The notes under the pieces: generated by a model
Seen by the model: only the letters and a program-made list of their open reading frames with translations
What the model was told of the DNA's origin: nothing
The model's database searches: none
Position numbers and translations under genes: made by a program
Shown here: positions 18,172 to 26,486 of the stretch, piece after piece
How positions within the stretch are numbered: position 1 is the first letter of the stretch
Layout of the letters: each line of letters opens with the position of its first letter
Assembly (NCBI RefSeq): GCF_963676485.1
Contig: NZ_OY781114.1
Location: 2,930,501-2,994,500, forward strand
Direction of reading: 5' to 3'
From: an uncultured Cohaesibacter sp.
Lineage (GTDB): Bacteria; Pseudomonadota; Alphaproteobacteria; Rhizobiales; Cohaesibacteraceae
Length of the DNA: 64,000 nt

Positions 18172-19101
18172 ATGAGCAGTCATATTCGCACTATTGCGGT
18201 TATTGGTGCCGGTCTGATGGGGCATGGTATTGCCCTCACGATGGCACGCGCCGGCTATGATGTGACGATTACAGACCCGGTGGCTGAAGCACGTGCTTCA
18301 GTCATCGAGCGGATCAAGCAGAGCATGACAGCCATGGGTGTTGCCGATGGTGACATCGATGCAGCTGCTGCGCGTGTGTCTGTTGCAGAAACCATCGCTG
18401 AAGCCGTGGGCAATGCCGATGCCGTGTTTGAAGCGGCACCGGAAAAGCTTCCTCTCAAGCAATCGATCTTTGCAGAGGTGGAAGCCAGTGCTCCGGCGCA
18501 TTGTATTCTGGCATCGAACACGTCGGTCATTCCCATCACCGATATCATGAAGAATCTCAAGCTGAAGGGCCGTGCATTGGGCACCCATTGGTGGAACCCG
18601 CCGCACATGATCCCTTTGGTCGAGGTGGTCAAAACCGAATGGACCGAGCACGACAATGCTCAGGCCATGATGGATATCCTGCAAAAAGCCAAAAAGACGC
18701 CGGTGCTTGTCGAAAAAGACGTGCCGGGCTTTATCGGCAACCGGTTGCAGCATGCGCTTTGGCGCGAGGCGATCAGTCTCGTGGAGAAGGGCATTTGCGA
18801 CGCAGAGGGCGTGGATACGGTCATCAAGTCCTGCTTTGGGCGGCGTCTGTCTGTTCTGGGACCACTGGAAAATGCCGACTTGGTCGGCACGGATCTGACG
18901 CTTGATATTCACAATACGGTTCTGGCTGATCTGGAGGATCGCAAGGGACCGTCCCCCTATCTCGAAAAGCTGGTTGCCGATGGCAAGCTGGGCATGAAGT
19001 CGGGAGAGGGATTCCGCAAGTGGACGCCGGAGGAAGCAGACGCTGTTCGCAATAGGGTTGCGACCCATCTGCGCAAACTTGAGGGAATTTTGGAAGACTA
19101 A
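18172..19101 (+). CDS. 3-hydroxyacyl-CoA dehydrogenase family enzyme
   Basis: A 309-residue NAD-dependent beta-hydroxyacid dehydrogenase. The Rossmann motif is VIGAGLMGHGIALTMARAG near residue 9. ASNTSVIPIT and GTHWWNPPHMIPLVEVV include the catalytic histidine region, and KDVPGFIGNRLQHAL links the domains. The GTHWWNPP variant and single C-terminal domain recall members acting on free hydroxy acids (lambda-crystallin/L-gulonate dehydrogenase, carnitine dehydrogenase) as well as CoA esters. Next to BKACE, oxidation of a beta-hydroxy acid to a beta-keto acid is plausible. It starts three bases after the SDR stop. Confidence 0.9.
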   Translation: MSSHIRTIAVIGAGLMGHGIALTMARAGYDVTITDPVAEARASVIERIKQSMTAMGVADGDIDAAAARVSVAETIAEAVGNADAVFEAAPEKLPLKQSIFAEVEASAPAHCILASNTSVIPITDIMKNLKLKGRALGTHWWNPPHMIPLVEVVKTEWTEHDNAQAMMDILQKAKKTPVLVEKDVPGFIGNRLQHALWREAISLVEKGICDAEGVDTVIKSCFGRRLSVLGPLENADLVGTDLTLDIHNTVLADLEDRKGPSPYLEKLVADGKLGMKSGEGFRKWTPEEADAVRNRVATHLRKLEGILED

Positions 19102-19262
19102 GGGGTCCAGACAAGACCTCGGGCAGGAGTTGCTGTCTCCTGCCAAACAAACTGAAGCGAGATGGCTTGCCACCTTGCTTCACGTCAAATGCCTATGCTG
19201 AGCGGGGGTGTTCTCGTGCGGTATGTCTACAGGCAAGACTTCAGGGAACAGGAGGATGTAAA

Positions 19263-20744
19263 GTGAACTGGGGAATCATCGTTGCCGTTTTGGCCTATGA
19301 GATCATATTGATCTTTGGCCTGGGCCTCTATTTTAATATGCAAATGAAGCGCAAGGAAGGTGAGGGAAGTTTCCTTCTTTCCAACCGCGATTTGCCGGTC
19401 GCCGTCGTTGCCGTGACGATGGCTTTGACCGTGCTCGGAACGCCACATATTTTCGGTATTTTCGAGATGAGTTGGTTTATCGGGGCTACCAGCATCTGGT
19501 TTGGCCTTGCTCATGCTGTGCTGTTGGTTGTGACCATCACGACGACGGCTCTTTGGGCACGCCGTACGAACGTGACTTCAATGCCTGAATTTGTCGCGCT
19601 CATTTTTGGCGAAGGTCCTCGTCTGATGGTTGCCGCAATCATGGCCGGACTGATCTGGGGGCTCCTTACCCTTGAAGGTCAGGGCATGGGCATTGTGTTT
19701 GCCACCATGACCAATCTTTCCATTCAGGAAGGGGCTGTTGTCGGCGGTATTCTCGGTATCCTCTATGTCGTCTTTGCTGGCATGAAAGAAATCGGCTGGG
19801 TCAACCTGGTCAACTGCATCATCATGTATGTTGGGCTGGTCGTCACGATGTTCTACATCACAGCTGGCATGCCTGAAGGTGGGTGGCAGACTGTTGCCGA
19901 CTATTATGTCAATCAAGACCAGGCCGAAATGCTTTCGATCTTCGGCACGCCTGATCTGCTCATCACTTTCGGTCTGGCAACCGTTCTCTCAACGACATTC
20001 TGCCAGTCGATCAACCAGCAGCTTCTGCAGCCTGCCATGGCTGCCAAGAATGAAAAGACCATCCGTCGCACAATCTGGATTGCCGTGCCACTCAATGGTT
20101 TGTTCTGCGTGTTCATGGCAGCTATTGGCCTTGCAGCCAAAGCCAACCCGGAATTCTTCGAGCTTGGTCCGAAGATGGCCGCTCCTGCCATGTTGGTGAA
20201 TATTCTGCCCGGATGGCTCGTTGCATGGCTTGTTGCTTCGCTGCTTGCAGCAATGCTTTCAACTTTTGCAATGTCGTCCATGGCGCCTGCAACCATCTTT
20301 GCCAACGACGTCTACAAAAACTTCTTCAACCCTGATGCTACCGAAGAGCAGATGCGGAAAGTGACCCGCATTCTGATCGTGATTTTGGGTGTTGCAGCCT
20401 TCCTTGTTGCTGGCTATCTGCCTGCAATCGTCTCGGCCATCAACTGGGTGTTTGCTTGGCTTACTCCTGTGTTCTGGCTGGTCATTATCGGTCTGTTCTG
20501 GAAACGCAACTCTGCAGCGGCGATGATTACCATGGCTGTTACATGGGTCATCAACTCTCTTTGGAGCTTCACTTCCCTTCCAGAGATGGTTGGCTTTGCG
20601 GGTATGCCAAACGTTTATCCGAGCCTGATCGTTGGTCTCATCTTCGGTATTGGCCTTCATGCAATCCTGCCTGGCAAGCCCGGTCTTTTCCGCGGAGGAA
20701 ATGACATCAAGGACTTGGCTTCCGCAGAAGCCGCAACGGCATAA
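19263..20744 (+). CDS. Sodium:solute symporter (SSS family)
   Basis: A 493-residue inner-membrane transporter with about 13 predicted hydrophobic helices, starting NWGIIVAVLAYEIILIFGLG. The early loop SFLLSNRDLPVAVVAVTMAL fits the SSS family, and later segments such as FATVLSTTFCQSINQQLLQP agree. The GTG start at 19263 has AGGAGG seven bases upstream. A longer frame from 19167 begins with a hydrophilic, non-family stretch. It lies in the BKACE operon, so it probably imports the pathway substrate with Na+. Two tiny membrane proteins follow at once. Confidence 0.9.
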   Translation: MNWGIIVAVLAYEIILIFGLGLYFNMQMKRKEGEGSFLLSNRDLPVAVVAVTMALTVLGTPHIFGIFEMSWFIGATSIWFGLAHAVLLVVTITTTALWARRTNVTSMPEFVALIFGEGPRLMVAAIMAGLIWGLLTLEGQGMGIVFATMTNLSIQEGAVVGGILGILYVVFAGMKEIGWVNLVNCIIMYVGLVVTMFYITAGMPEGGWQTVADYYVNQDQAEMLSIFGTPDLLITFGLATVLSTTFCQSINQQLLQPAMAAKNEKTIRRTIWIAVPLNGLFCVFMAAIGLAAKANPEFFELGPKMAAPAMLVNILPGWLVAWLVASLLAAMLSTFAMSSMAPATIFANDVYKNFFNPDATEEQMRKVTRILIVILGVAAFLVAGYLPAIVSAINWVFAWLTPVFWLVIIGLFWKRNSAAAMITMAVTWVINSLWSFTSLPEMVGFAGMPNVYPSLIVGLIFGIGLHAILPGKPGLFRGGNDIKDLASAEAATA

Positions 20745-20761
20745 CCGAGGGAGAGATCATC

Positions 20762-20893
20762 ATGTTGTTCTGGAATTTGTTTATCCAAGCAGCCGTCATT
20801 GTCTACGTGATCATGTTTATCGGGGTCGGTCTGTCTTGGCTGGCACGCAGAAACAAGAAGGACGAAGACGCAGTAAACGAGGGAGAAGTCTGA
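20762..20893 (+). CDS. Small single-helix membrane protein (43 aa)
   Basis: A 43-residue reading frame starts at an ATG after GAGGGAGA. One hydrophobic helix (residues about 10-27, AAVIVYVIMFIGVGLSWL) is followed by a positive RRNKK and then an acidic tail. It lies 17 bases after the symporter, and its stop overlaps the start of the next small gene (TGATG). This resembles the small accessory subunits that accompany some SSS/NSS transporters. Its function is inferred from position, and the protein is too short for firm family assignment. Confidence 0.7.
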   Translation: MLFWNLFIQAAVIVYVIMFIGVGLSWLARRNKKDEDAVNEGEV

Positions 20894-21006
20894 TGGGTGT
20901 TGAAGCTGGATGGATGTATATGGTCATGGGTGTAATGGGCGCATATGGCGTCGCCATGATCGTTGGTCTTATCTTCAAAGCGCAACGGAAAGCCGGAAAG
21001 CGCTAG
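20893..21006 (+). CDS. Small single-helix membrane protein (37 aa)
   Basis: A 37-residue frame overlaps the preceding stop by one base and has GAGGGAGAAG upstream. Its helix covers residues about 8-28 (MYMVMGVMGAYGVAMIVGLI), followed by the basic tail KAQRKAGKR. Coupled translation with the 43-residue protein and the symporter suggests a transporter accessory pair. The pair has opposite tail charges, one acidic and one basic, which could help them associate. No family was recognised. Confidence 0.65.
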   Translation: MGVEAGWMYMVMGVMGAYGVAMIVGLIFKAQRKAGKR

Positions 21007-21120
21007 CAGATTTACGCTGCCAGTTGCCGCAAAATGCAATGAAGCTGCGTAACGGAAGTTTTGGTCTTCCCCGGCTTTGCAGCCCCCCTCCTTACCTCTT
21101 AAGTGGCTGTAAAGTCTCTT

Positions 21121-21204
21121 TCCCCCGAAGCTTAGGCTTCGGGGGATCCCAAAATACAGGGCCGACACGACGACCAGGGTGCAAAGCCTGCCGCGCCGGC
21201 CCTG
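21121..21204 (+). promoter_or_regulatory. Two hairpins before BKACE gene
   Basis: A perfect stem, CCCCCGAAGC with GCTTCGGGGG and loop TTAG (21122-21145, plus a T-A closing pair), is followed by CAGGGCCG (21157-21164) pairing with CGGCCCTG (21197-21204). The first lacks a T run. They probably set mRNA processing or partial read-through into BKACE. Confidence 0.5.
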
Positions 21205-21281
21205 TCGATGAAATGAAAATCCGAACCGTTTCCGAACTGCATAAGACAAAAACCGGAAACTGAAAGTAAGGGAGCCCGATA

Positions 21282-22214
21282 ATGGCACGTCAAAAGAAAA
21301 CTGTGATTACCTGTGCGATCACCGGCGGCATTCACACGCCAACCATGTCCGATGCTTTGCCGTATACGCCAGATGATCTGGCTACCCAAGCGATTGCCGC
21401 CTCTGAAGCAGGTGCTGCGATCCTTCATTGCCATGCGCGTAAAGCGGAAAATGGCTATATCTCGATTGACCCGCAAGATTTTTCCACCTATCTGCCACGG
21501 ATCAAGCAGGCCACGGATGCTGTGATCAACATCTCCACTGGCGGCAGCGTTCTCAATACGATTGACGAGCGCATTGCGCCAGCTCTGGCTCATTCCCCTG
21601 AAATGTGCTCCATGAATATGGGCTCCATGAACTTCTCTTTCCATCCGCTTGCAAAGCGCTATGACGAGTTCAAGTTTGACTGGGAAAAAGAATATATCAA
21701 GAATTCGGACGGCTATATCTTCCGCAATACCTTTGCGGATATCGAGAATGCCGCCACCCAGCTGGCGCCGCACAAGATCAAGTTCGAGCATGAATGCTAC
21801 GATGTTGGCCATCTCTATAATCTGAAATTCTGCATGGATATCGGCCTGTTCAAGGCACCGATCTTCATTCAGTTCATCTTCGGTATTCTGGGCGGTATCG
21901 GCACGGATGTCGACAACCTGATCTTCATGAAGCGCACCGCTGATCGCCTGTTTGGCGATGATTATCGCTGGTCTGTGCTTGGTGCTGGCAACGCGCAGAT
22001 GGCGCTTGGCACAACGGCAACCCAGATGGGCGGCAACGTGCGTGTCGGTCTGGAAGACAGCCTGTTCATCTCTCGCGGCAAGTTGGCTGAAAGCAATGCC
22101 CAGCAGGTCGCCAAGATCCGCCGGATCATTGAGGATCTGGGCTGCGAAGTGGCCACACCGGATGAAGCCCGCGAAATGCTCGATCTCAAAGGGGGCGACC
22201 AGGTCGGCTTCTAG
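21282..22214 (+). CDS. Beta-keto acid cleavage enzyme (BKACE, DUF849)
   Basis: A 310-residue zinc-dependent TIM-barrel enzyme. The start KKTVITCAITGGIHTPTMS and the metal-site HCHAR near residue 48 are family hallmarks. So are INISTGGS, SMNMGSMNF, and the later WSVLGAGNAQM and RVGLED segments. BKACE enzymes condense a beta-keto acid with acetyl-CoA to give acetoacetate and a new CoA ester. Substrates differ across the family (3-keto-5-aminohexanoate, dehydrocarnitine and others). With the dehydrogenases upstream and CoA-transferase and thiolase nearby, this is the central step of the local pathway. Substrate not determined. Confidence 0.93.
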   Translation: MARQKKTVITCAITGGIHTPTMSDALPYTPDDLATQAIAASEAGAAILHCHARKAENGYISIDPQDFSTYLPRIKQATDAVINISTGGSVLNTIDERIAPALAHSPEMCSMNMGSMNFSFHPLAKRYDEFKFDWEKEYIKNSDGYIFRNTFADIENAATQLAPHKIKFEHECYDVGHLYNLKFCMDIGLFKAPIFIQFIFGILGGIGTDVDNLIFMKRTADRLFGDDYRWSVLGAGNAQMALGTTATQMGGNVRVGLEDSLFISRGKLAESNAQQVAKIRRIIEDLGCEVATPDEAREMLDLKGGDQVGF

Positions 22215-22319
22215 GCCGGATGCCTGTTTTCTGCGTGGTGAGCGGAAAGGGGCGTCGGGGAGAGCGATTGATCAGTTGGTCGGTCTCCCCGCAACCAGAT
22301 GCTTGCTACGCGACCATTG

Positions 22320-22356
22320 AAACCCCTCCTGCCTGGATATGGCAGGAGGGGTTTTT
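22320..22356 (+). terminator. Terminator after BKACE operon
   Basis: AAACCCCTCCTGCC (22320-22333) pairs with GGCAGGAGGGGTTT (22341-22354), followed by T residues. Confidence 0.9.
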
Positions 22357-22399
22357 GTTTCTGAAGCCGCTCAGTGAAGCCGGCATGATGGCCGTACGC

Positions 22400-23797
22400 C
22401 TATGAAATCTTGCCAATGCGGGCGTGATGCAGGGATGCAATGGCGCAGGAAGCCAAGCGGGCCAGATCGCCATCGGAGCGGGAATTGAGCACGATGGGCA
22501 CCTTCGCTCCGAGCACGAGCCCGGCCGGTTCGGCATGAGAGATATAGGCCAGCTGCTTTGCAAGCATATTACCCGCATCGAGATTGGGAACGACGAGGAT
22601 ATCGGCTTGCCCAGCAACCTCGGAGGTGATGCCCTTGGTGCGTGCAGCGGCCAGATCTATGGCATTGTCCATGGCCAGCGGACCATCAACAATGCCGCCG
22701 GTGATCTGGCCCCTTTCGGCCATCTTGGAGAGGAGCGCCGCATCCATCGAGGAGGGGATATCCGGATTGACCGTTTCAACGGCGGAGAGAACCCCAGCCT
22801 TGGGCAGCTCTATGCCGATGGAAATGGCGACTTCGATGGCGTTGCGGACGATGTCAGCCTTGGTTTTCAAGTCCGGTTGGATGTTGATGGCGGCGTCCGT
22901 GACCAGCAAGGGATGGGAAAGTCCGGGCACATCCATGACGAAGACATGAGTGAAGCGGCGACCGGCTCTGAGGCCCCGCTCTTTGCGCAAGGCGGCGCGC
23001 AACAAGTCATCCGTATGCAGATGCCCCTTCATCAGGGCTCCGGCGATCCCGTCGGCGATATAGTCAACCGCCTTGCTGGCGGCGCGGGCATGGTCGATCT
23101 CGTCGATGATTTCAATGCCGTCAAGGGATTGGCCCAGCTCTTTGGCTACGCTGAGGATACGTTCCTTGCTGCCAAACAGGATTGGCTTGATGATGCCTTT
23201 CTTGCGGGCAAGCAGAGCACCTCCAAGCGACTTTTCCTCTTCGGGGGCAACGACCGCTGTTACCACCGGATCAAGAGCCTGCGCCCTTTCGATAATGGCT
23301 TCGAAATGAGGATGGTGATCAAGAATTAGCTCCGGTGCGGGAAGGGCATTGAAGCGCATCTTTGTTTTCGGCGCATATAGATCGGCTTCGCCGGAGACCA
23401 GCAACTTGTTGTCTGCGGTCCGTGTTACCTTGTTTTCGAAGCGGATGACATTATCCGGCAGTTTGGCGATGACCTTCACTTCAACAAGAAGCTCATCACC
23501 GGCGTAGCAAAGTTCGTGGAAATCCAGCGTCTGCTTTTTGTATACCGAGCCGGGGCCGGGGATCTGGTTGCCCATCACCGCAGAGATCAGGGAGCCGACC
23601 CAGAGGCCGGGGGCGAAGGTTTCGGGGAGACCTTCCTGCTCTTGTGCATAGGCTGCGAGATGATAATGGTTCAGGTTGCCGGAGACATTGGCAAAAATGA
23701 GAAAATCCTGCTCCCGGGCGAGGCGGGTCAGGCTGGCTTTGTCGCCTATTTCAATTTCGTCGTAGGTCTTGTTCTCGGATATGAATCGATCGGACAT
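22400..23797 (-). CDS. MaoC / phosphate acetyl-butyryl transferase fusion
   Basis: A 465-residue two-domain enzyme. Residues 1-150 are a MaoC/hot-dog hydratase-like domain (SLTRLAREQDFLIFANVSGN, then a conserved TLDFHELCYAGDEL run). Residues about 170-460 are a PTA_PTB phosphotransacylase (GIIKPILFGSKERI, GHLHTDDLLRAAL, PDIPSSMDAALLSKMAERG). Family members convert acyl-CoA plus phosphate to acyl phosphate, with an enoyl-CoA hydratase-type partner. It is separated from the thiolase by a terminator, so it has its own promoter. It may dispose of acyl-CoA made by BKACE, though no acetate kinase is seen in the window. Confidence 0.88.
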   Translation of the reverse strand: MSDRFISENKTYDEIEIGDKASLTRLAREQDFLIFANVSGNLNHYHLAAYAQEQEGLPETFAPGLWVGSLISAVMGNQIPGPGSVYKKQTLDFHELCYAGDELLVEVKVIAKLPDNVIRFENKVTRTADNKLLVSGEADLYAPKTKMRFNALPAPELILDHHPHFEAIIERAQALDPVVTAVVAPEEEKSLGGALLARKKGIIKPILFGSKERILSVAKELGQSLDGIEIIDEIDHARAASKAVDYIADGIAGALMKGHLHTDDLLRAALRKERGLRAGRRFTHVFVMDVPGLSHPLLVTDAAINIQPDLKTKADIVRNAIEVAISIGIELPKAGVLSAVETVNPDIPSSMDAALLSKMAERGQITGGIVDGPLAMDNAIDLAAARTKGITSEVAGQADILVVPNLDAGNMLAKQLAYISHAEPAGLVLGAKVPIVLNSRSDGDLARLASCAIASLHHARIGKIS

Positions 23798-23874
23798 CTG
23801 CGGCTCCGTTTGGGGCTGGACTGTTTCTTTTCTTCTGGTCTATGGCTGCAAGGCAAAAGCATCCTTTGAATAAA

Positions 23875-23910
23875 AAAGGCGGATTTGAACGTGAATTCAA
23901 ATCCGCCTTT
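23875..23910 (-). terminator. Terminator after thiolase gene
   Basis: A perfect 15-bp stem (23875-23889 with 23896-23910) and six-base loop is followed on the minus strand by a T run. It lies between thiolase and the MaoC-PTA gene. Confidence 0.88.
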
Positions 23911-23955
23911 CTGCTAATTATACCCTAAAAGATAGGAGAGTGCAGGATTGCCGCC

Positions 23956-25131
23956 TTATGGGCGCTCCACGCAAAGGGCAACGCCCATGCCGCCGCCGAT
24001 GCAAAGGGTCGCAAGGCCTTTCTTGGCGTTGCGGCGCTTCATTTCAAACAGCAGGGTGTTGAGGATACGGCAACCGGACGCGCCGATCGGGTGACCAATG
24101 GCAATCGCACCGCCATTGACGTTGACGATTTCCGGATTCCAGCCCATTTCCTTGTTCACGGCGCAAGCCTGGGCAGCAAAGGCTTCGTTGGCTTCCACCA
24201 GATCCAGATCTTCCGCTTTCCAGCCAGCTTTTTCCAGCGCAATACGAGAGGCATAGACGGGCCCCATGCCCATGATCTTTGGATCAAGGCCTGCGGTTGC
24301 GTAGGAAACGATACGGGCCAAAGGTTCAATGCCGCGCTTTTCGGCCTCTTGGGCTGTCATGCAAAGTGTGACGGCGGCGCCGTCATTGATGCCAGACGCG
24401 TTGCCTGCGGTGACCGTGCCGTCCTTGATGAAGGCAGGACGCAGCTTTTGCAGATTTTCAATGGTGGTGCCGGGGCGAATGAATTCGTCTTTGTCGACAA
24501 TGATGTCGCCCTTGCGGTTCTTGACTGTGAAAGGAACGATCTCATCGTCAAAGCGACCGGCTTTCTGGGCTGCTTCTGCGTAATTCTGCGAGCGCAGCGC
24601 CAGGGCATCCTGCATTTCGCGGGTGATTTCCCACTGCTCGGCCACATTCTCGGCTGTTTGCCCCATGTGATAGCCGTTGAAGGCCTCCCAGAGGCCGTCC
24701 TTGATCATGGTGTCGATCATTTTCAGATCGCCCATTTTCTGACCTTGACGGATATAGGCAACATGAGGAGCCTGAGACATGCTTTCCTGACCACCAGCAA
24801 CGACAATCTTGGCGTCACCGAGCATCACATGCTGTGCAGCAAGGGCGACGGTGCGCAAACCTGAACCACAAACCTGGTTGATGCCCCAGGCGGCACTTTC
24901 AAGCGGGAAGCCAGCATTGATATGGGCCTGACGGGCAGGGTTTTGCCCTTGGCCGGCATTGAGCACCTGACCCAGAATGGTTTCAGACACTTCTGATGGA
25001 TCAACGCCAGCGCGTTCGACAACTGCCTTCAATACGGCAGCACCCAGCTCATGGGCTGGAACCTTGGCAAAAGATCCTAGAAAACTGCCCACAGCGGTAC
25101 GCGCTGCGGACGCAATCACGACATTGGTCAT
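23956..25131 (-). CDS. Acetyl-CoA C-acetyltransferase (thiolase)
   Basis: A 391-residue thiolase. The nucleophilic cysteine is in NQVCGSGLR (about residue 89), the histidine in [15 protein letters not shown], and the second cysteine in [11 protein letters not shown]. It matches the biosynthetic/degradative type (AtoB/PhaA), which interconverts two acetyl-CoA and acetoacetyl-CoA. Upstream, on the minus strand, lies promoter copy 3, nearly identical to that of the CoA-transferase. It would finish acetoacetate breakdown: CoA-transferase first, then thiolysis. GGAGGAGC precedes the ATG. Confidence 0.95.
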   Translation of the reverse strand: MTNVVIASAARTAVGSFLGSFAKVPAHELGAAVLKAVVERAGVDPSEVSETILGQVLNAGQGQNPARQAHINAGFPLESAAWGINQVCGSGLRTVALAAQHVMLGDAKIVVAGGQESMSQAPHVAYIRQGQKMGDLKMIDTMIKDGLWEAFNGYHMGQTAENVAEQWEITREMQDALALRSQNYAEAAQKAGRFDDEIVPFTVKNRKGDIIVDKDEFIRPGTTIENLQKLRPAFIKDGTVTAGNASGINDGAAVTLCMTAQEAEKRGIEPLARIVSYATAGLDPKIMGMGPVYASRIALEKAGWKAEDLDLVEANEAFAAQACAVNKEMGWNPEIVNVNGGAIAIGHPIGASGCRILNTLLFEMKRRNAKKGLATLCIGGGMGVALCVERP

Positions 25132-25198
25132 GTTGGAAGCTCCTCCGACTTATTTCGACTGCGGCGTCACAGGAACTGTCGCAGCGTTTGATATTTGC

Positions 25199-25235
25199 AT
25201 CAAATAACGGTACACTAGAACCGCTATGCGGTCAA
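25199..25235 (-). promoter_or_regulatory. Shared-type promoter/operator, copy 3
   Basis: Read on the minus strand: TTGACC (25230-25235), 17 bases, TACCGT (25207-25212), then TATTTGA. The spacer shares GCGGTTC with copy 1, and the core TGTACCGTTATTTGA matches copies 1 and 2 at most positions. Confidence 0.55.
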
Positions 25236-25390
25236 TGTGAATTGGCTCAATTCCACGGCCAAATCGCCTTTTCACATGCGTGTTTGCATGGTGAGCGGGG
25301 AGTGTAATGGGGCTTAAAATGTCTTTGTATTAGGAATTCTGATATTAGGCCTTTTGGTATTATTCCTTCGTTGGCATAGACTTAGGCACT

Positions 25391-25417
25391 AAAAAAGCCC
25401 TCGTAAGGGAGGGCTTT
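25391..25417 (-). terminator. Terminator after IclR gene
   Basis: AAAGCCCTC (25394-25402) pairs with GAGGGCTTT (25409-25417). On the minus strand it ends in six T. Confidence 0.8.
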
Positions 25418-25452
25418 CAGGCAATCTTGAGGCTGGGAAGTTGAGGTGCGGC

Positions 25453-26223
25453 TTAACTGCTGCGGCGCGTCATACGCTTTTTGACGTGGGCTGCGGTCTT
25501 TTTCAATGCCTCTTCAATCTCTTCCTTCTTGTCCGCATAGCGGCTAGAGGGAACAGGAACCGAAATGGCGTGAAGATCGCCAAACCAGTCTCTAAAGGCA
25601 AAGCCGATTGCCGAGATGCCCGGCGTATGGTGGTCTTCGTCAAATGCCATGCCAACCGCGCGGATCTTTCGCAAATCCGCCAGAACTGCATCCATGTCGC
25701 CTTTAACGCCCCAGCGCTCCCATTCATTCAGAACCAGTTGCTGGGCCTTGTATTCTTCCATCAGGCTGAGGCAGGCCCGACCGTTGGCCGTGCTGGAAAG
25801 CGGAAAGGCTTCACCAACCGCCGATACAGTACGCAAACGATGGGTTCCTGGCACCTGATCAAGAAAGATCATCGCGTCACGCCGGAAGACTGACAGGTCG
25901 GATGTTTCGCCGGTGGACTGGGTTAGCTCGGTTAGCAGCAGACGACAATATTCTACGATATTGTAGCGTGTTGCCTCTGCCAGTGCGTTAAGCTCCGGCC
26001 CAAGGCGCAAGCCCCCTCCCTGAGAATCCGTTATGATGAAATTCTCTTGCTGCAAGGCGTTTACAATGCGCTGCACCGTGGAGCGGGGCAAGTCAACGCG
26101 CTGGGCAATCTGCCCAAGGCTCATGCCCGACTGACTTGTTTTAAGGGCGCGCAGGATGTCCGCCGCTCTCGCTATGACCTGAATTCCGCCACGTGAATTC
26201 TTTTCTTTTTCATTGGTGGACAT
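25453..26223 (-). CDS. IclR-family regulator
   Basis: A 256-residue regulator. A winged helix lies at residues about 14-75 (VIARAADILRALKTSQSGMS, then RVDLPRSTVQRIVNALQQ), and the C-terminal effector domain follows, with LPLSSTANGRACLSLM-like sequence and the conserved GISAIGFAFRD. IclR proteins often control aromatic, short-chain acid or CoA-dependent catabolism. It lies next to the thiolase, and the three matching promoters are the natural candidate targets. A 15-bp palindrome lies upstream of its own gene, suggesting autoregulation. Confidence 0.9.
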   Translation of the reverse strand: MSTNEKEKNSRGGIQVIARAADILRALKTSQSGMSLGQIAQRVDLPRSTVQRIVNALQQENFIITDSQGGGLRLGPELNALAEATRYNIVEYCRLLLTELTQSTGETSDLSVFRRDAMIFLDQVPGTHRLRTVSAVGEAFPLSSTANGRACLSLMEEYKAQQLVLNEWERWGVKGDMDAVLADLRKIRAVGMAFDEDHHTPGISAIGFAFRDWFGDLHAISVPVPSSRYADKKEEIEEALKKTAAHVKKRMTRRSS

Positions 26224-26295
26224 GACGTTTCCGTTAGACTCGTTGCGTTTATATCAAGTGAATAACAAGATATGAGAAATAGCAACCCATAATGC

Positions 26296-26310
26296 GATAC
26301 AATCTGTATC
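26296..26310. promoter_or_regulatory. Palindrome upstream of IclR gene
   Basis: GATACAATCTGTATC has perfect 6-bp arms and a 3-bp centre, about 73 bases before the IclR start on its promoter side. Candidate autoregulatory operator. Confidence 0.4.
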
Positions 26311-26486
26311 ATTTAGTGGAATTTTGGAAGTATTCGGGCAAATCTTCGAGGTTTGTGCAAAAATATACCGATATTCGCGCCACTTTGAAGGCTTCGCGCT
26401 TCCCGAAACCCGACTGATTATGCCGCTGGTGGCTTCGGGAGGCGACTCTTTTTCTGCTCAAGACATTCTAAAGCTGGACGATGGTC

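Noticed and set aside
17029-18225. Open frame antisense to cupin and SDR genes
   Set aside because: Opposite two well supported genes; composition is shadow-like.
22424-23329. Open frame antisense to the MaoC-PTA gene
   Set aside because: Low-complexity glycine-rich shadow without family text.
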